Shown here: piece after piece, positions 7,684 through 15,024 of the stretch
Numbering within the stretch: the first letter of the stretch is position 1
Layout: every line of letters starts with the position of its first letter
Source: UBA4416 sp031539425
GTDB taxonomy: Bacteria; Bacteroidota; Bacteroidia; B-17B0; Aurantibacillaceae
Direction of reading: 5' to 3'
Length of the DNA: 18,741 nucleotides
NCBI GenBank assembly: GCA_031539425.1
Contig: JAVKLI010000046.1
Span: forward strand, 1-18,741
The notes under the pieces: model-generated
Database searches by the model: none
What the model saw: only the letters and a program-made list of their open reading frames with translations
What the model was told of the DNA's origin: nothing
Translations under genes and position numbers: made by a program

Positions 7684-8136
7684 ATGACAAAACCTAGTTT
7701 TGATACCATTTACATGGATTTGGCTGAAAAAATAGCTTTAAAGTCTCATTGTGTAAAAGCTCAAGTTGGGGCGGTATTAGCAAAAGATACCCGTATCATT
7801 TCGTTAGGTTACAATGGGCCACCATCTGGTACTCATAATTGCGATGAAGAGTTTGCAGAACATGGTTGCCCCAGAGATAGCAAAGGAAGCTGCTCTTTAG
7901 CCTTACATGCCGAACAAAATGCTATTCTTTATGCCGCAAAGCATAAAGGATCTATAGAAGGATCTACTTTATATGTAACTCTATCGCCTTGTATAGCTTG
8001 CGCTAGAGTAATATTTACAGCGGGTATAAAAACTGTGTTTTATAAACATAGTTATGCCGATTACAAAAAACTACCAACAGACGAAGGGGTAGAGTTTTTA
8101 AAAAAATTTGGCGTAGATGTAAAGCAAATGAGTTAA
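7684..8136 (+). CDS. dCMP deaminase (ComEB-like), zinc-dependent
   Basis: This enzyme deaminates dCMP to dUMP, feeding thymidylate synthesis. The 150 residues contain the cytidine-deaminase zinc motifs: HAEQNAI with ligand His75 and catalytic Glu77, and SPCIACAR with ligands Cys103 and Cys106. The stretches KAQVGAVLAKD near the front and GYNGPPSGTHNCDEEF are typical of the dCMP deaminase branch rather than of cytidine or tRNA-adenosine deaminases. Only three bases separate it from purE, so the two are probably translated from one message. It is the last gene of the cluster; the next gene is convergent. Family names used for this branch include comEB and dctD; I assign no symbol. Confidence 0.93.
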   Translation: MTKPSFDTIYMDLAEKIALKSHCVKAQVGAVLAKDTRIISLGYNGPPSGTHNCDEEFAEHGCPRDSKGSCSLALHAEQNAILYAAKHKGSIEGSTLYVTLSPCIACARVIFTAGIKTVFYKHSYADYKKLPTDEGVEFLKKFGVDVKQMS

Positions 8137-8280
8137 ACTGTAACAAATGCTTCTTGTTAAAAAGAAAACCTTATTTCAATTATATGAATTGATCCATAAA
8201 ATACAACATTTCAAATACTGGTTATAAACCAAAGTATCTGTAAAAAAGTAAAGTCTAATAAATTTAATAAGATATAATCC
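8137..8280. terminator. Convergent gap with weak hairpins, possible transcription end region
   Basis: This gap separates the ends of the plus-strand deaminase gene and the minus-strand metalloprotease gene. It holds three short inverted repeats: TAACAA/TTGTTA (8141-8159, five bases after the deaminase stop), TCAATT/AATTGA around 8176-8192, and TGGTT/AACCA (8219-8231). None has a GC-rich stem followed by a convincing T-run, so termination here is an inference from position. Confidence 0.3.
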
Positions 8281-11043
8281 TTATTGAATGATTAATTTAC
8301 GTACCATTTTTTCCTGACCAATACTTATTGTAACAAAGTAAACGCCAGCTTGCATCATATTATTTTGATTAATAGTATGTGATACTTTAACTCCAGCATT
8401 GGCTTGTAAAGTGGTGTTTTCAATAATTCTCCCTACTACATCATGAACCAAAATAGTAGCTGTTCTATTAAGTGGTGAAGTAAATTCAATGATAGATTGA
8501 TTTTGAGTTGGGTTTGGGTACATATTAAATTTAAGTGCTTCTGATAATTCTCCCAAACTCACCACACCAGTAATGTTTATATTATCTATATATACATTTT
8601 GACCTGTAAGAGGATTTATAGTAGACCAAATTCTTAAAATTACGTTTTCTTGATTTTCTACAAAGCCAGCATTTCCAACGGTTAAAGTTCTCCAATCTGA
8701 AGCATTAAAAGGAATGGCAGGGCCAGAATTTATATATCCAAATGTGTTGCCCATCGTAAGTTCAGCAGGAAAATTAACAGGAAACGCCTGCCAAGAACCA
8801 GCGCAATCTCTTGAAAACTCTAATTTTAAAGTTGTAGCGCTTAATGCTGTAGCCGCATTGGTACCCTTTTTTGGAGCATAATAATCTACCGTTATGCCTA
8901 TATTAGAAATATATTTAAAATTGTATTTTGGAGATTCTATAACATCTTCTGTATTTTGCATTCCCGTTGGGTTATACCCTTCTAATACCATCGATTTGCT
9001 TGAATTTTTAGAACCATAATTACTTAGTTTCCATTCTATAGATCCAGATTCTTTATTACGAATATTCCATCCATCTAAGCCATTTTCAAAACCTTGATTG
9101 TATGGTATGCTTGGTGTATACCAAGAAGCTTGATCAATATTTACATATTGAGTTTTTGAAGTGGTGTGATTACCTGAGCTGTTAGCAACCGTTAAACTTG
9201 CACTATATAAACCAGGTGCGTTATAAGTTACAGATACATTTTGTAAATTAGATATTGAAGGAGTACCGGCAGGAAAGTTCCAGGTATAAGTTGTTGCAGT
9301 TCCACCCGACACATCACTTAAATAATTCACTGTTTGCCCCATGCAATAAGTTGTTTTATTTGCATAAAAATCTGAAGTTGGTGCGCAAGCAGCTACAACT
9401 GTAGCTGGGCTATAATTCCAAGTAGTGTCAGTTCCTATATGACTTTGGTAGGTTCTATTTAACAAGCCTGTTTGAAACAAATTGTTCATACTTACAATGT
9501 TTTTACGACCTGTAGTTACTATTTCTAAAGCCGTACGCATTTTATTGGTTTGGCCTTTTGTAAAATTGATTGGACATTCAGCATAATCCATAATATTTTC
9601 AATATTTGGCCTAATAGAATCACAAGAACGTAAGCCTGCAGTTAAGATATAATCTTCAATTTCACCACTATTAATGTCAGTTGTAGAAGTTAAAATAACA
9701 CTGTTCGATATAATAACTCTCATTTTTAAAAATTGACCTTTAGCAGGTGTATTAAAGCTGCCCGTAAAAGTTTGGGTACCAAGTAGGGTGGTTGTAGGTG
9801 GCGATGCAAAAGCTAAATCGGTTGGATTTTCAAAAGTCCCATCATTATCATAATCTATAAAAATTTTGGCAAAGTTTGGCTTACCAACACCTTGATTAGC
9901 TGTTAATGTAAAATTTGTTTGAGCTGTTTTAAAAATTGAAACATTAATTTCAACCGGATATGTTTCCATAAAATTAGAATAAGCCCCTGCAATACCTCTT
10001 ACATTAACTGTTTTATTAGCAAGTGCAGGTGAATTTGAATAAGAAACACTTATAGTAGCCGTGTTTAATGAATTGATATCTGTTTTGCTAGAATAAGCAC
10101 CAGCGCCATTTGTTTGAGAATTGGTAGCAGCTAAATTAAAACCTGTAATTTCTAATTCATCGTTTTTAATATCAACGTTTGGTACAACAGGGAATATATA
10201 AGAAAGTTTTGGGCAGGTGCTAAAAAAACCAGTGGTGCGAGGCGTATCATCCACGTCATCATTACCGCAAAGTATTGGGTTAGGCGCGTTATTATCACCA
10301 AAAGTGTGTCCTAAACTTAACCAGTGCCCTATTTCGTGACTCATAGTTCTACTTATGCCATTTACTTCTTGAGCTAAACAAACAACAGCATCTGCTGATT
10401 TAGAGGGGCTTTGGCCTGGTTTATAAGTATAACCTAATATGGTACCTTTGTTGTTGGGCGCTACAATTTCCTTAACTACATAAATGTTTAGATACTTGTT
10501 AGGGTGCCAAAAACCAGGTATAGCAGGGTTAGAATACTTATAATTATACGTAGCGTTATTTTGATTCCAAATTGTATTAGGATCATAATGGTAAATTACA
10601 CCATCAGTACATCTACCTGCTGGGTCTTTTTGAGCTAATTTAAATATGATATTAGAGTTGATATATAACTTATTAAAATAAGGGTCCATTTTATTAGTAT
10701 CAATTGTTTTTTTAAGATAATCTTGGTTTAATCTATCTATCAATGCTTGGCATTGCGCTTTGGTAACCTTGCTCCCAGTATGTAACACATGAAATACAAC
10801 AGGAATAGTATAATTTACTTGCGCCACAGATGCTGTTTTTAATAAAGATGAGCTGTTACGTTGTTCTATTAGTTTTAATTCGTTTGCAATTTTTTGCTCA
10901 TTTTCTTTAAGCATATCTGCATAACCAGGTATGGTTTGTTTATTGTACTCTATCATATCGTACATACCGCAAGGCTGAACTTGGGCTTGTGTTACAAACG
11001 TAAGTGAAGAAATATAAATTGTTGCTAAAAATAATTTTTTCAT
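8281..11043 (-). CDS. Secreted M43-type zinc metalloprotease with GEVED, PKD and T9SS type A sorting domain
   Basis: This 920-residue preprotein starts with a signal peptide (MKKLFLATIYIS..., cleavage near residue 20). The metzincin zinc motif HEIGHWLSLGH has ligands His236, His240 and His246 and catalytic Glu237. The following GDN, CGNDDVDDTP and the Met-turn NIMDY (Met485) are typical of the M43/cytophagalysin-pappalysin family. About 240 residues separate the zinc helix from the Met-turn, far more than usual. The insert (about 285-470) includes a GEVED-type domain with FIDYDNDGTFEN and INSGEIEDY. A PKD domain follows (about 552-630), then a jelly-roll or MAM-like module (about 640-825), then a T9SS type A sorting domain from FNMYPNP to the C-terminus (about 835-920) ending MVRKLIIQ. 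It is predicted to be exported and anchored or released by T9SS. Substrate and activity are unknown. Confidence 0.9.
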   Translation of the reverse strand: MKKLFLATIYISSLTFVTQAQVQPCGMYDMIEYNKQTIPGYADMLKENEQKIANELKLIEQRNSSSLLKTASVAQVNYTIPVVFHVLHTGSKVTKAQCQALIDRLNQDYLKKTIDTNKMDPYFNKLYINSNIIFKLAQKDPAGRCTDGVIYHYDPNTIWNQNNATYNYKYSNPAIPGFWHPNKYLNIYVVKEIVAPNNKGTILGYTYKPGQSPSKSADAVVCLAQEVNGISRTMSHEIGHWLSLGHTFGDNNAPNPILCGNDDVDDTPRTTGFFSTCPKLSYIFPVVPNVDIKNDELEITGFNLAATNSQTNGAGAYSSKTDINSLNTATISVSYSNSPALANKTVNVRGIAGAYSNFMETYPVEINVSIFKTAQTNFTLTANQGVGKPNFAKIFIDYDNDGTFENPTDLAFASPPTTTLLGTQTFTGSFNTPAKGQFLKMRVIISNSVILTSTTDINSGEIEDYILTAGLRSCDSIRPNIENIMDYAECPINFTKGQTNKMRTALEIVTTGRKNIVSMNNLFQTGLLNRTYQSHIGTDTTWNYSPATVVAACAPTSDFYANKTTYCMGQTVNYLSDVSGGTATTYTWNFPAGTPSISNLQNVSVTYNAPGLYSASLTVANSSGNHTTSKTQYVNIDQASWYTPSIPYNQGFENGLDGWNIRNKESGSIEWKLSNYGSKNSSKSMVLEGYNPTGMQNTEDVIESPKYNFKYISNIGITVDYYAPKKGTNAATALSATTLKLEFSRDCAGSWQAFPVNFPAELTMGNTFGYINSGPAIPFNASDWRTLTVGNAGFVENQENVILRIWSTINPLTGQNVYIDNINITGVVSLGELSEALKFNMYPNPTQNQSIIEFTSPLNRTATILVHDVVGRIIENTTLQANAGVKVSHTINQNNMMQAGVYFVTISIGQEKMVRKLIIQ

Positions 11044-11065
11044 GTTTTTGTGTTTTTTTATTAGA

Positions 11066-11073
11066 ACAATATA
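11066..11073 (-). promoter_or_regulatory. Possible -7 element (TATATTGT) of the metalloprotease gene
   Basis: On the minus strand TATATTGT resembles TAnnTTTG with the last two bases different. It lies 22 bases before the ATG, similar to the leader lengths of other promoters in this window. The match is imperfect and the region is A/T-rich. Confidence 0.3.
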
Positions 11074-11076
11074 ATT

Positions 11077-11101
11077 AAAAAAACAGAAACTGCTTTTTTT
11101 T
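11077..11101 (-). terminator. Hairpin with T-run downstream of prfC
   Basis: On the minus strand the sequence is A8-G-CAG-TTT-CTG-T7. CAG pairs with CTG and the flanking A and T runs extend the stem, with one unpaired G. It lies 65 bases after the prfC stop, before the metalloprotease gene, so it may end the lpxB-pssA-prfC message. A second weak stem, TTGTTA/TAACAA at 11142-11158, is directly after the prfC stop. Confidence 0.45.
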
Positions 11102-11165
11102 ATGAAAAAAAATTAGAATTTAAACTGGTGTGCTATTTTTATTGTTATTAGGTAACAAAAAGTAA

Positions 11166-12749
11166 CTAAAACTCCGATTTGGTATGAAACTGAATTTCGG
11201 GATATTTTTCTTGAGCCATTTGCAGTAGCCAGGCAGATTCTGCTAAAAAAACAGTTTTACCTTCTTTATCGAGTGCTATGTGAGAAGATTTATCTAATAT
11301 AAAATTTTGCAACAGTTTTTTGTCATCACAGGCTATCCATAATGCTTTGTATAAGCTAATATTGTCAAACCCACAAGAGGCATTATATTCGGCCTTAAGG
11401 CGATGCTGAATAACTTCAAACTGTAAAGCCCCCACAGTTCCTAATACCTTTCGGTTATCCGCTTTTTTAGTAAATAATTGAGCCACGCCTTCGTCTGTAA
11501 GTTGCTCCAAACCTTGCTGTAATTGCTTGGTTTTCATAGGGTCTAAGTTTTGTACGTATCTAAATATTTCTGGCGAAAAATTAGGAATACCTTTAAACTG
11601 AAAGCGCTCTCCTTCTGTTAGAGTATCTCCAATTTTAAAATTACCGGCATCGTACAATCCAATTACATCTCCCGGAAATGACTCGTCTATTAAAGATTTT
11701 TGCTGAGCCATAAAAGCTGTAGGGTTACTAAAACGCACCTGTTTATTATCACGCACATGATGGTAATATCGGTTACGTTCAAATTTACCAGATACCACGC
11801 GCATAAAGGCTATTCGTCCACGGTGTTTGGGATCAAGGTTGGCATGGATTTTAAAAACAAAGCCGCTAAATTTTTCGTCGGTTGATTGGATATACCCTTT
11901 TACATCAGTATCTCTACCTACTGGAACGGGCGCTATTTGCGTAAAAGCATCTAATAATTCTTTTATTCCAAAATTATTTACGGCTGATCCAAAAAATACA
12001 GGGCTAATTTTCCCTTCTAAATAGGCACTTTTATCGAGTGGGTCGTACACGCCATCTATCAGCTCAATATCTGCTCTTAGCTGGGTTACAAAATCTTCGG
12101 GAATGTATTGGTTAATTTCATTATCAAATATATTTTTAATTTCTACACAACTGTCAACGGTTGTTTTACTTTCGCCAGAATACAATACCAATTGTTTTTG
12201 ATGTAAATCATACACCCCTTTAAATGATTTACCAATACCTATGGGCCATGTAAGGGGACGCACTTTTATTTTTAATTCCTTTTCTATTTCATCTAATAAA
12301 TCAAACGGGTTTTGTCCTTCTCTATCTAATTTGTTAATGAATACAATAACAGGCGTGTTACGCATGCGGCACACTTCCAGGAGTTTTCGGGTTTGTGGCT
12401 CTACACCTTTTACACAATCTATTACCAATATAACGCTGTCTACAGCAGATAAGGTACGGTAGGTGTCTTCTGCAAAGTCTTCGTGGCCGGGTGTGTCTAG
12501 TATATTTATTTTAAGTCCGTTATATTCAAAAGCCATCACTGAAGTAGATACAGAAATACCTCTTTGTTTTTCTATTTCCATAAAATCGGAAGTAGTGGTT
12601 TTTTGAATTTTATTAGACTTTACAGCTCCCGCCGATTGGATTGCGCCTCCAAATAATAATAATTTTTCGGTAAGTGTTGTTTTGCCAGCATCTGGGTGGG
12701 CAATAATAGCAAAGGTTTTACGCTTTTTAATTTCTTCTAATAATGACAT
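11166..12749 (-). CDS. prfC: Peptide chain release factor 3 (RF3 GTPase)
   Basis: RF3 is a translational GTPase that removes RF1 or RF2 from the ribosome after termination. The 527 residues match the usual length of about 525-530. GTPase motifs: G1 AHPDAGKTT (17-25), G2 region EKQRGISVSTS, G3 DTPGHEDF, G4 NKLDREGQNP. RF3 is told from EF-G by KTTTSDFMEIEKQRG and by the C-terminal QLTDEGVAQLF, VGALQFEV and RLKAEYNASC stretches. It begins six bases after pssA ends, which suggests co-transcription with the lipid genes lpxB and pssA. That link is positional; no functional link to lipid synthesis is implied. Confidence 0.97.
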   Translation of the reverse strand: MSLLEEIKKRKTFAIIAHPDAGKTTLTEKLLLFGGAIQSAGAVKSNKIQKTTTSDFMEIEKQRGISVSTSVMAFEYNGLKINILDTPGHEDFAEDTYRTLSAVDSVILVIDCVKGVEPQTRKLLEVCRMRNTPVIVFINKLDREGQNPFDLLDEIEKELKIKVRPLTWPIGIGKSFKGVYDLHQKQLVLYSGESKTTVDSCVEIKNIFDNEINQYIPEDFVTQLRADIELIDGVYDPLDKSAYLEGKISPVFFGSAVNNFGIKELLDAFTQIAPVPVGRDTDVKGYIQSTDEKFSGFVFKIHANLDPKHRGRIAFMRVVSGKFERNRYYHHVRDNKQVRFSNPTAFMAQQKSLIDESFPGDVIGLYDAGNFKIGDTLTEGERFQFKGIPNFSPEIFRYVQNLDPMKTKQLQQGLEQLTDEGVAQLFTKKADNRKVLGTVGALQFEVIQHRLKAEYNASCGFDNISLYKALWIACDDKKLLQNFILDKSSHIALDKEGKTVFLAESAWLLQMAQEKYPEIQFHTKSEF

Positions 12750-12755
12750 AAAAAG

Positions 12756-13511
12756 TTACAATGATGGGTTACGAAAAAACATATTATTAATAATACTTAG
12801 TACAATATATAAAATGATAATAAGTGGAATAACTGCTAATTGGAAACAGATTAAACCCACTAAACTTAAGCTAAGTAAAAGCCATTTAAACTGATTGCCC
12901 TGCCAACCAAAGGTTTTAAACTTTAAGGATAACATCGGTATTTCTGAAACTAATAATAATGCACTGAGTATAGATAGTATACACAAATTAATTGGATTTA
13001 AAATAATGTGTGATAATACTGATTCTGGGTAGGTTAAGTTATTTTGTAATTGAATAATAAATGGTAAAGAGGCTATTAAAAAAGTATTAGATGGGGTGTT
13101 AAGCCCTATAAAATATTCCATTTGACGAGTATCGTTATTAAATTTGGCTAAACGTACGGCAGATAAGGCTGCAATAATTAAAGGTATGTACATTAAAATG
13201 GGGTACTTAATAAATAGCATATTTTCTGTAGAATTAGAAAATACTGCTATTTTAATTAACAGATACATTACCAAACTGGGTACTATTCCAAATGTAACCA
13301 TATCGGCTAGGCTATCTAAATCTTTACCAATTACACTATGTACTTTAAGCATGCGGGCTGCAAAGCCATCAAAAAAATCAAATACCCCTGCTATTAATAT
13401 TAAGTAAAAAGCAATCGTAAACTCATTTTGAAATAAATGAATAATAGCCAACACCCCGCATAATAAATTACAACACGTAAGCAAATTTGGTATATGATGT
13501 TTGATAGTCAT
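12756..13511 (-). CDS. pssA: CDP-diacylglycerol-serine O-phosphatidyltransferase
   Basis: PssA makes phosphatidylserine, the precursor of phosphatidylethanolamine, from CDP-diacylglycerol and serine in the inner membrane. The CDP-alcohol phosphatidyltransferase signature D-G-x2-A-R-x8-G-x3-D-x3-D is complete: Asp48-Gly49, Ala52-Arg53, Gly62, Asp66 and Asp70, with Asp45 just before it. The N-terminal IPNLLTCCNLLCG and the stretch DMVTFGIVPSLVMY are typical of the serine-specific branch. The 251 residues contain about seven or eight hydrophobic segments. Its ATG shares one base with the lpxB stop (TAATG), implying translational coupling. A phosphatidylserine decarboxylase gene is not in the window. 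Confidence 0.93.
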   Translation of the reverse strand: MTIKHHIPNLLTCCNLLCGVLAIIHLFQNEFTIAFYLILIAGVFDFFDGFAARMLKVHSVIGKDLDSLADMVTFGIVPSLVMYLLIKIAVFSNSTENMLFIKYPILMYIPLIIAALSAVRLAKFNNDTRQMEYFIGLNTPSNTFLIASLPFIIQLQNNLTYPESVLSHIILNPINLCILSILSALLLVSEIPMLSLKFKTFGWQGNQFKWLLLSLSLVGLICFQLAVIPLIIILYIVLSIINNMFFRNPSL

Positions 13512-14644
13512 TATTGTTTTTTGTTAAGATAATCATAAATAGAATGAGCCACTTTTTTTGATGCGCCACTGTTTCCGAGTAATTCAATTAATTGATCATA
13601 CTTATTTAATATTTCATTTCTGTTTTTTTCTTCAAGTAATAGGTTTATTTCTAAAATTAATCTTTCGGAGGTAAAGTCTTCTTGCAATAATTCTGTTACA
13701 ATTGGTTCATTCATTATTAAGTTAGGAAGTCCAATATACTTTACACGATTGCCTACCAGCAGCCTTGCAATTTTAATTGATAAAGCCCCTGCTTTATAAC
13801 ATATTACTTGGGGGAGTTTAAATATAGCGCTTTCTAAGGTTGAAGTTCCAGATTTTATTAAACCAATATGCGCATGTTGCATTAAAGCATAGGTTTGATT
13901 GTAAATTACTTTTACATTTTGTTGATGCGCTAAATTGTAAGCGCTAGGCGATAAATTGTGTGTGCCAGCTATAACAAATTGGTAATGGGGAAAATGATGA
14001 ACCACTGATAGCATCACTTTCAACATTTTTTTAATTTCTTGTTTACGGCTACCTGGTAGTAGGGCTACAATTTTTTTATTGGTTAATTGATTTGTTTTTT
14101 TAAAAATTTCAAAATTGAGTAGTTCATTTTTTTTATCTGCTATGGCATCAAGCAAAGGATGCCCCACATATTCAGCAGTGTAATTATGCTTAGCGTACAC
14201 CTCTGGTTCAAAAGGGAGTATCACATACATTTTATCACACACTCTTTTTATAGTGTTTACACGGCTTTCATGCCATGCCCAAATTGTGGGCGAAATGTAA
14301 TAGATAATTATAAAGCCTTGTTTTTTTGCCCAATCGGCTATGCGTAGGTTAAAGCCTGGAAAATCAACTAAAATTAAAATATCTGGCTTATATTCTAAAA
14401 TATCTTTTTTGCAAAATGCAATATTTTTAAAAATAGTTCTAATGTTTTTAAGCACATCTACAAATCCCATAAAAGATAAATCTTTAATGTGTTTTATGGG
14501 TAATTTGCCAGTAATTTTGCTCATCATATCGCCACCCCAAAATCGAAAATTAATCTTGCTATCAATATCCAACAAATGCTTCATCATGTTGGAAGCATGA
14601 ATATCACCTGATAATTCGCCTGCTATTACATAATATTTTGCCAT
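13511..14644 (-). CDS. lpxB: Lipid-A-disaccharide synthase
   Basis: LpxB joins UDP-diacylglucosamine and lipid X to form the lipid A disaccharide at the inner face of the inner membrane (GT19 family). The 377 residues match the family. Visible motifs: N-terminal YYVIAGELSGDIHAS, the FWGGDMM loop, SFMGFVDVL, DFPGFNLR, YYISPTIWAWHESR, the PFEPEVY and YVGHPLLD stretches, PGSRKQEI (197-204) and the late NEPIVTELLQ (Asn312-Glu313-Pro314). It indicates a Gram-negative outer membrane with lipid A. The stop overlaps the pssA start by one base, and a small membrane-protein gene ends three bases upstream. Confidence 0.96.
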   Translation of the reverse strand: MAKYYVIAGELSGDIHASNMMKHLLDIDSKINFRFWGGDMMSKITGKLPIKHIKDLSFMGFVDVLKNIRTIFKNIAFCKKDILEYKPDILILVDFPGFNLRIADWAKKQGFIIIYYISPTIWAWHESRVNTIKRVCDKMYVILPFEPEVYAKHNYTAEYVGHPLLDAIADKKNELLNFEIFKKTNQLTNKKIVALLPGSRKQEIKKMLKVMLSVVHHFPHYQFVIAGTHNLSPSAYNLAHQQNVKVIYNQTYALMQHAHIGLIKSGTSTLESAIFKLPQVICYKAGALSIKIARLLVGNRVKYIGLPNLIMNEPIVTELLQEDFTSERLILEINLLLEEKNRNEILNKYDQLIELLGNSGASKKVAHSIYDYLNKKQ

Positions 14645-14647
14645 AAT

Positions 14648-14941
14648 TTATTGAATAGAAATGTAAAATATAAACCCAACATACATAAAACAGGCTATGA
14701 GTAAGCCTTTACAAAGTGGATTTAATTTTTTATTTAAAAAATAATAAAACAAAAGGGCATTGGCACACACGCTCAATATTAAATACTCTTGAAGCATATC
14801 ACCATTTTTTAAATATCGCCAAAAGCCTTTAGGGAAGCTCATATATGAATATATAAACAACCATGTACAAAAAAAAGTGAAAAGGGGTAGTATAAGCCCA
14901 ATAATAATACCGAATGTAATTTGATTAATTTTTTGAAGCAT
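14648..14941 (-). CDS. Small membrane protein, three predicted helices, function unknown
   Basis: This protein has 97 residues with hydrophobic segments at about 10-34, 50-69 and 79-96, joined by a basic-aromatic loop (FPKGFWRYLKNGDM) and a short KKLNPLCK turn. I do not recognise a named family. The gene ends three bases before the lpxB start, so it is very probably the first gene of a 14941-to-11166 unit with lpxB, pssA and prfC. The position suggests an envelope-related role, but this is inference. The coding frame is supported by tight spacing and by the regular alternation of membrane segments and charged turns. Confidence 0.75.
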   Translation of the reverse strand: MLQKINQITFGIIIGLILPLFTFFCTWLFIYSYMSFPKGFWRYLKNGDMLQEYLILSVCANALLFYYFLNKKLNPLCKGLLIACFMYVGFIFYISIQ

Positions 14942-15024
14942 AATTTTAGTTTTTAAATATATTATGAAAAAACTAAACTTTAGACATTCATTTACATTCT
15001 GATAAAACGAGTTTAAACACTAAA

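Noticed and set aside
8141..8159. TAACAA/TTGTTA stem considered as a shared regulatory element with the reverse-order stem at 11142-11158
   Set aside because: The two stems have opposite arm order and different loops, and both are short and A/T-rich, so a common origin is not supported.
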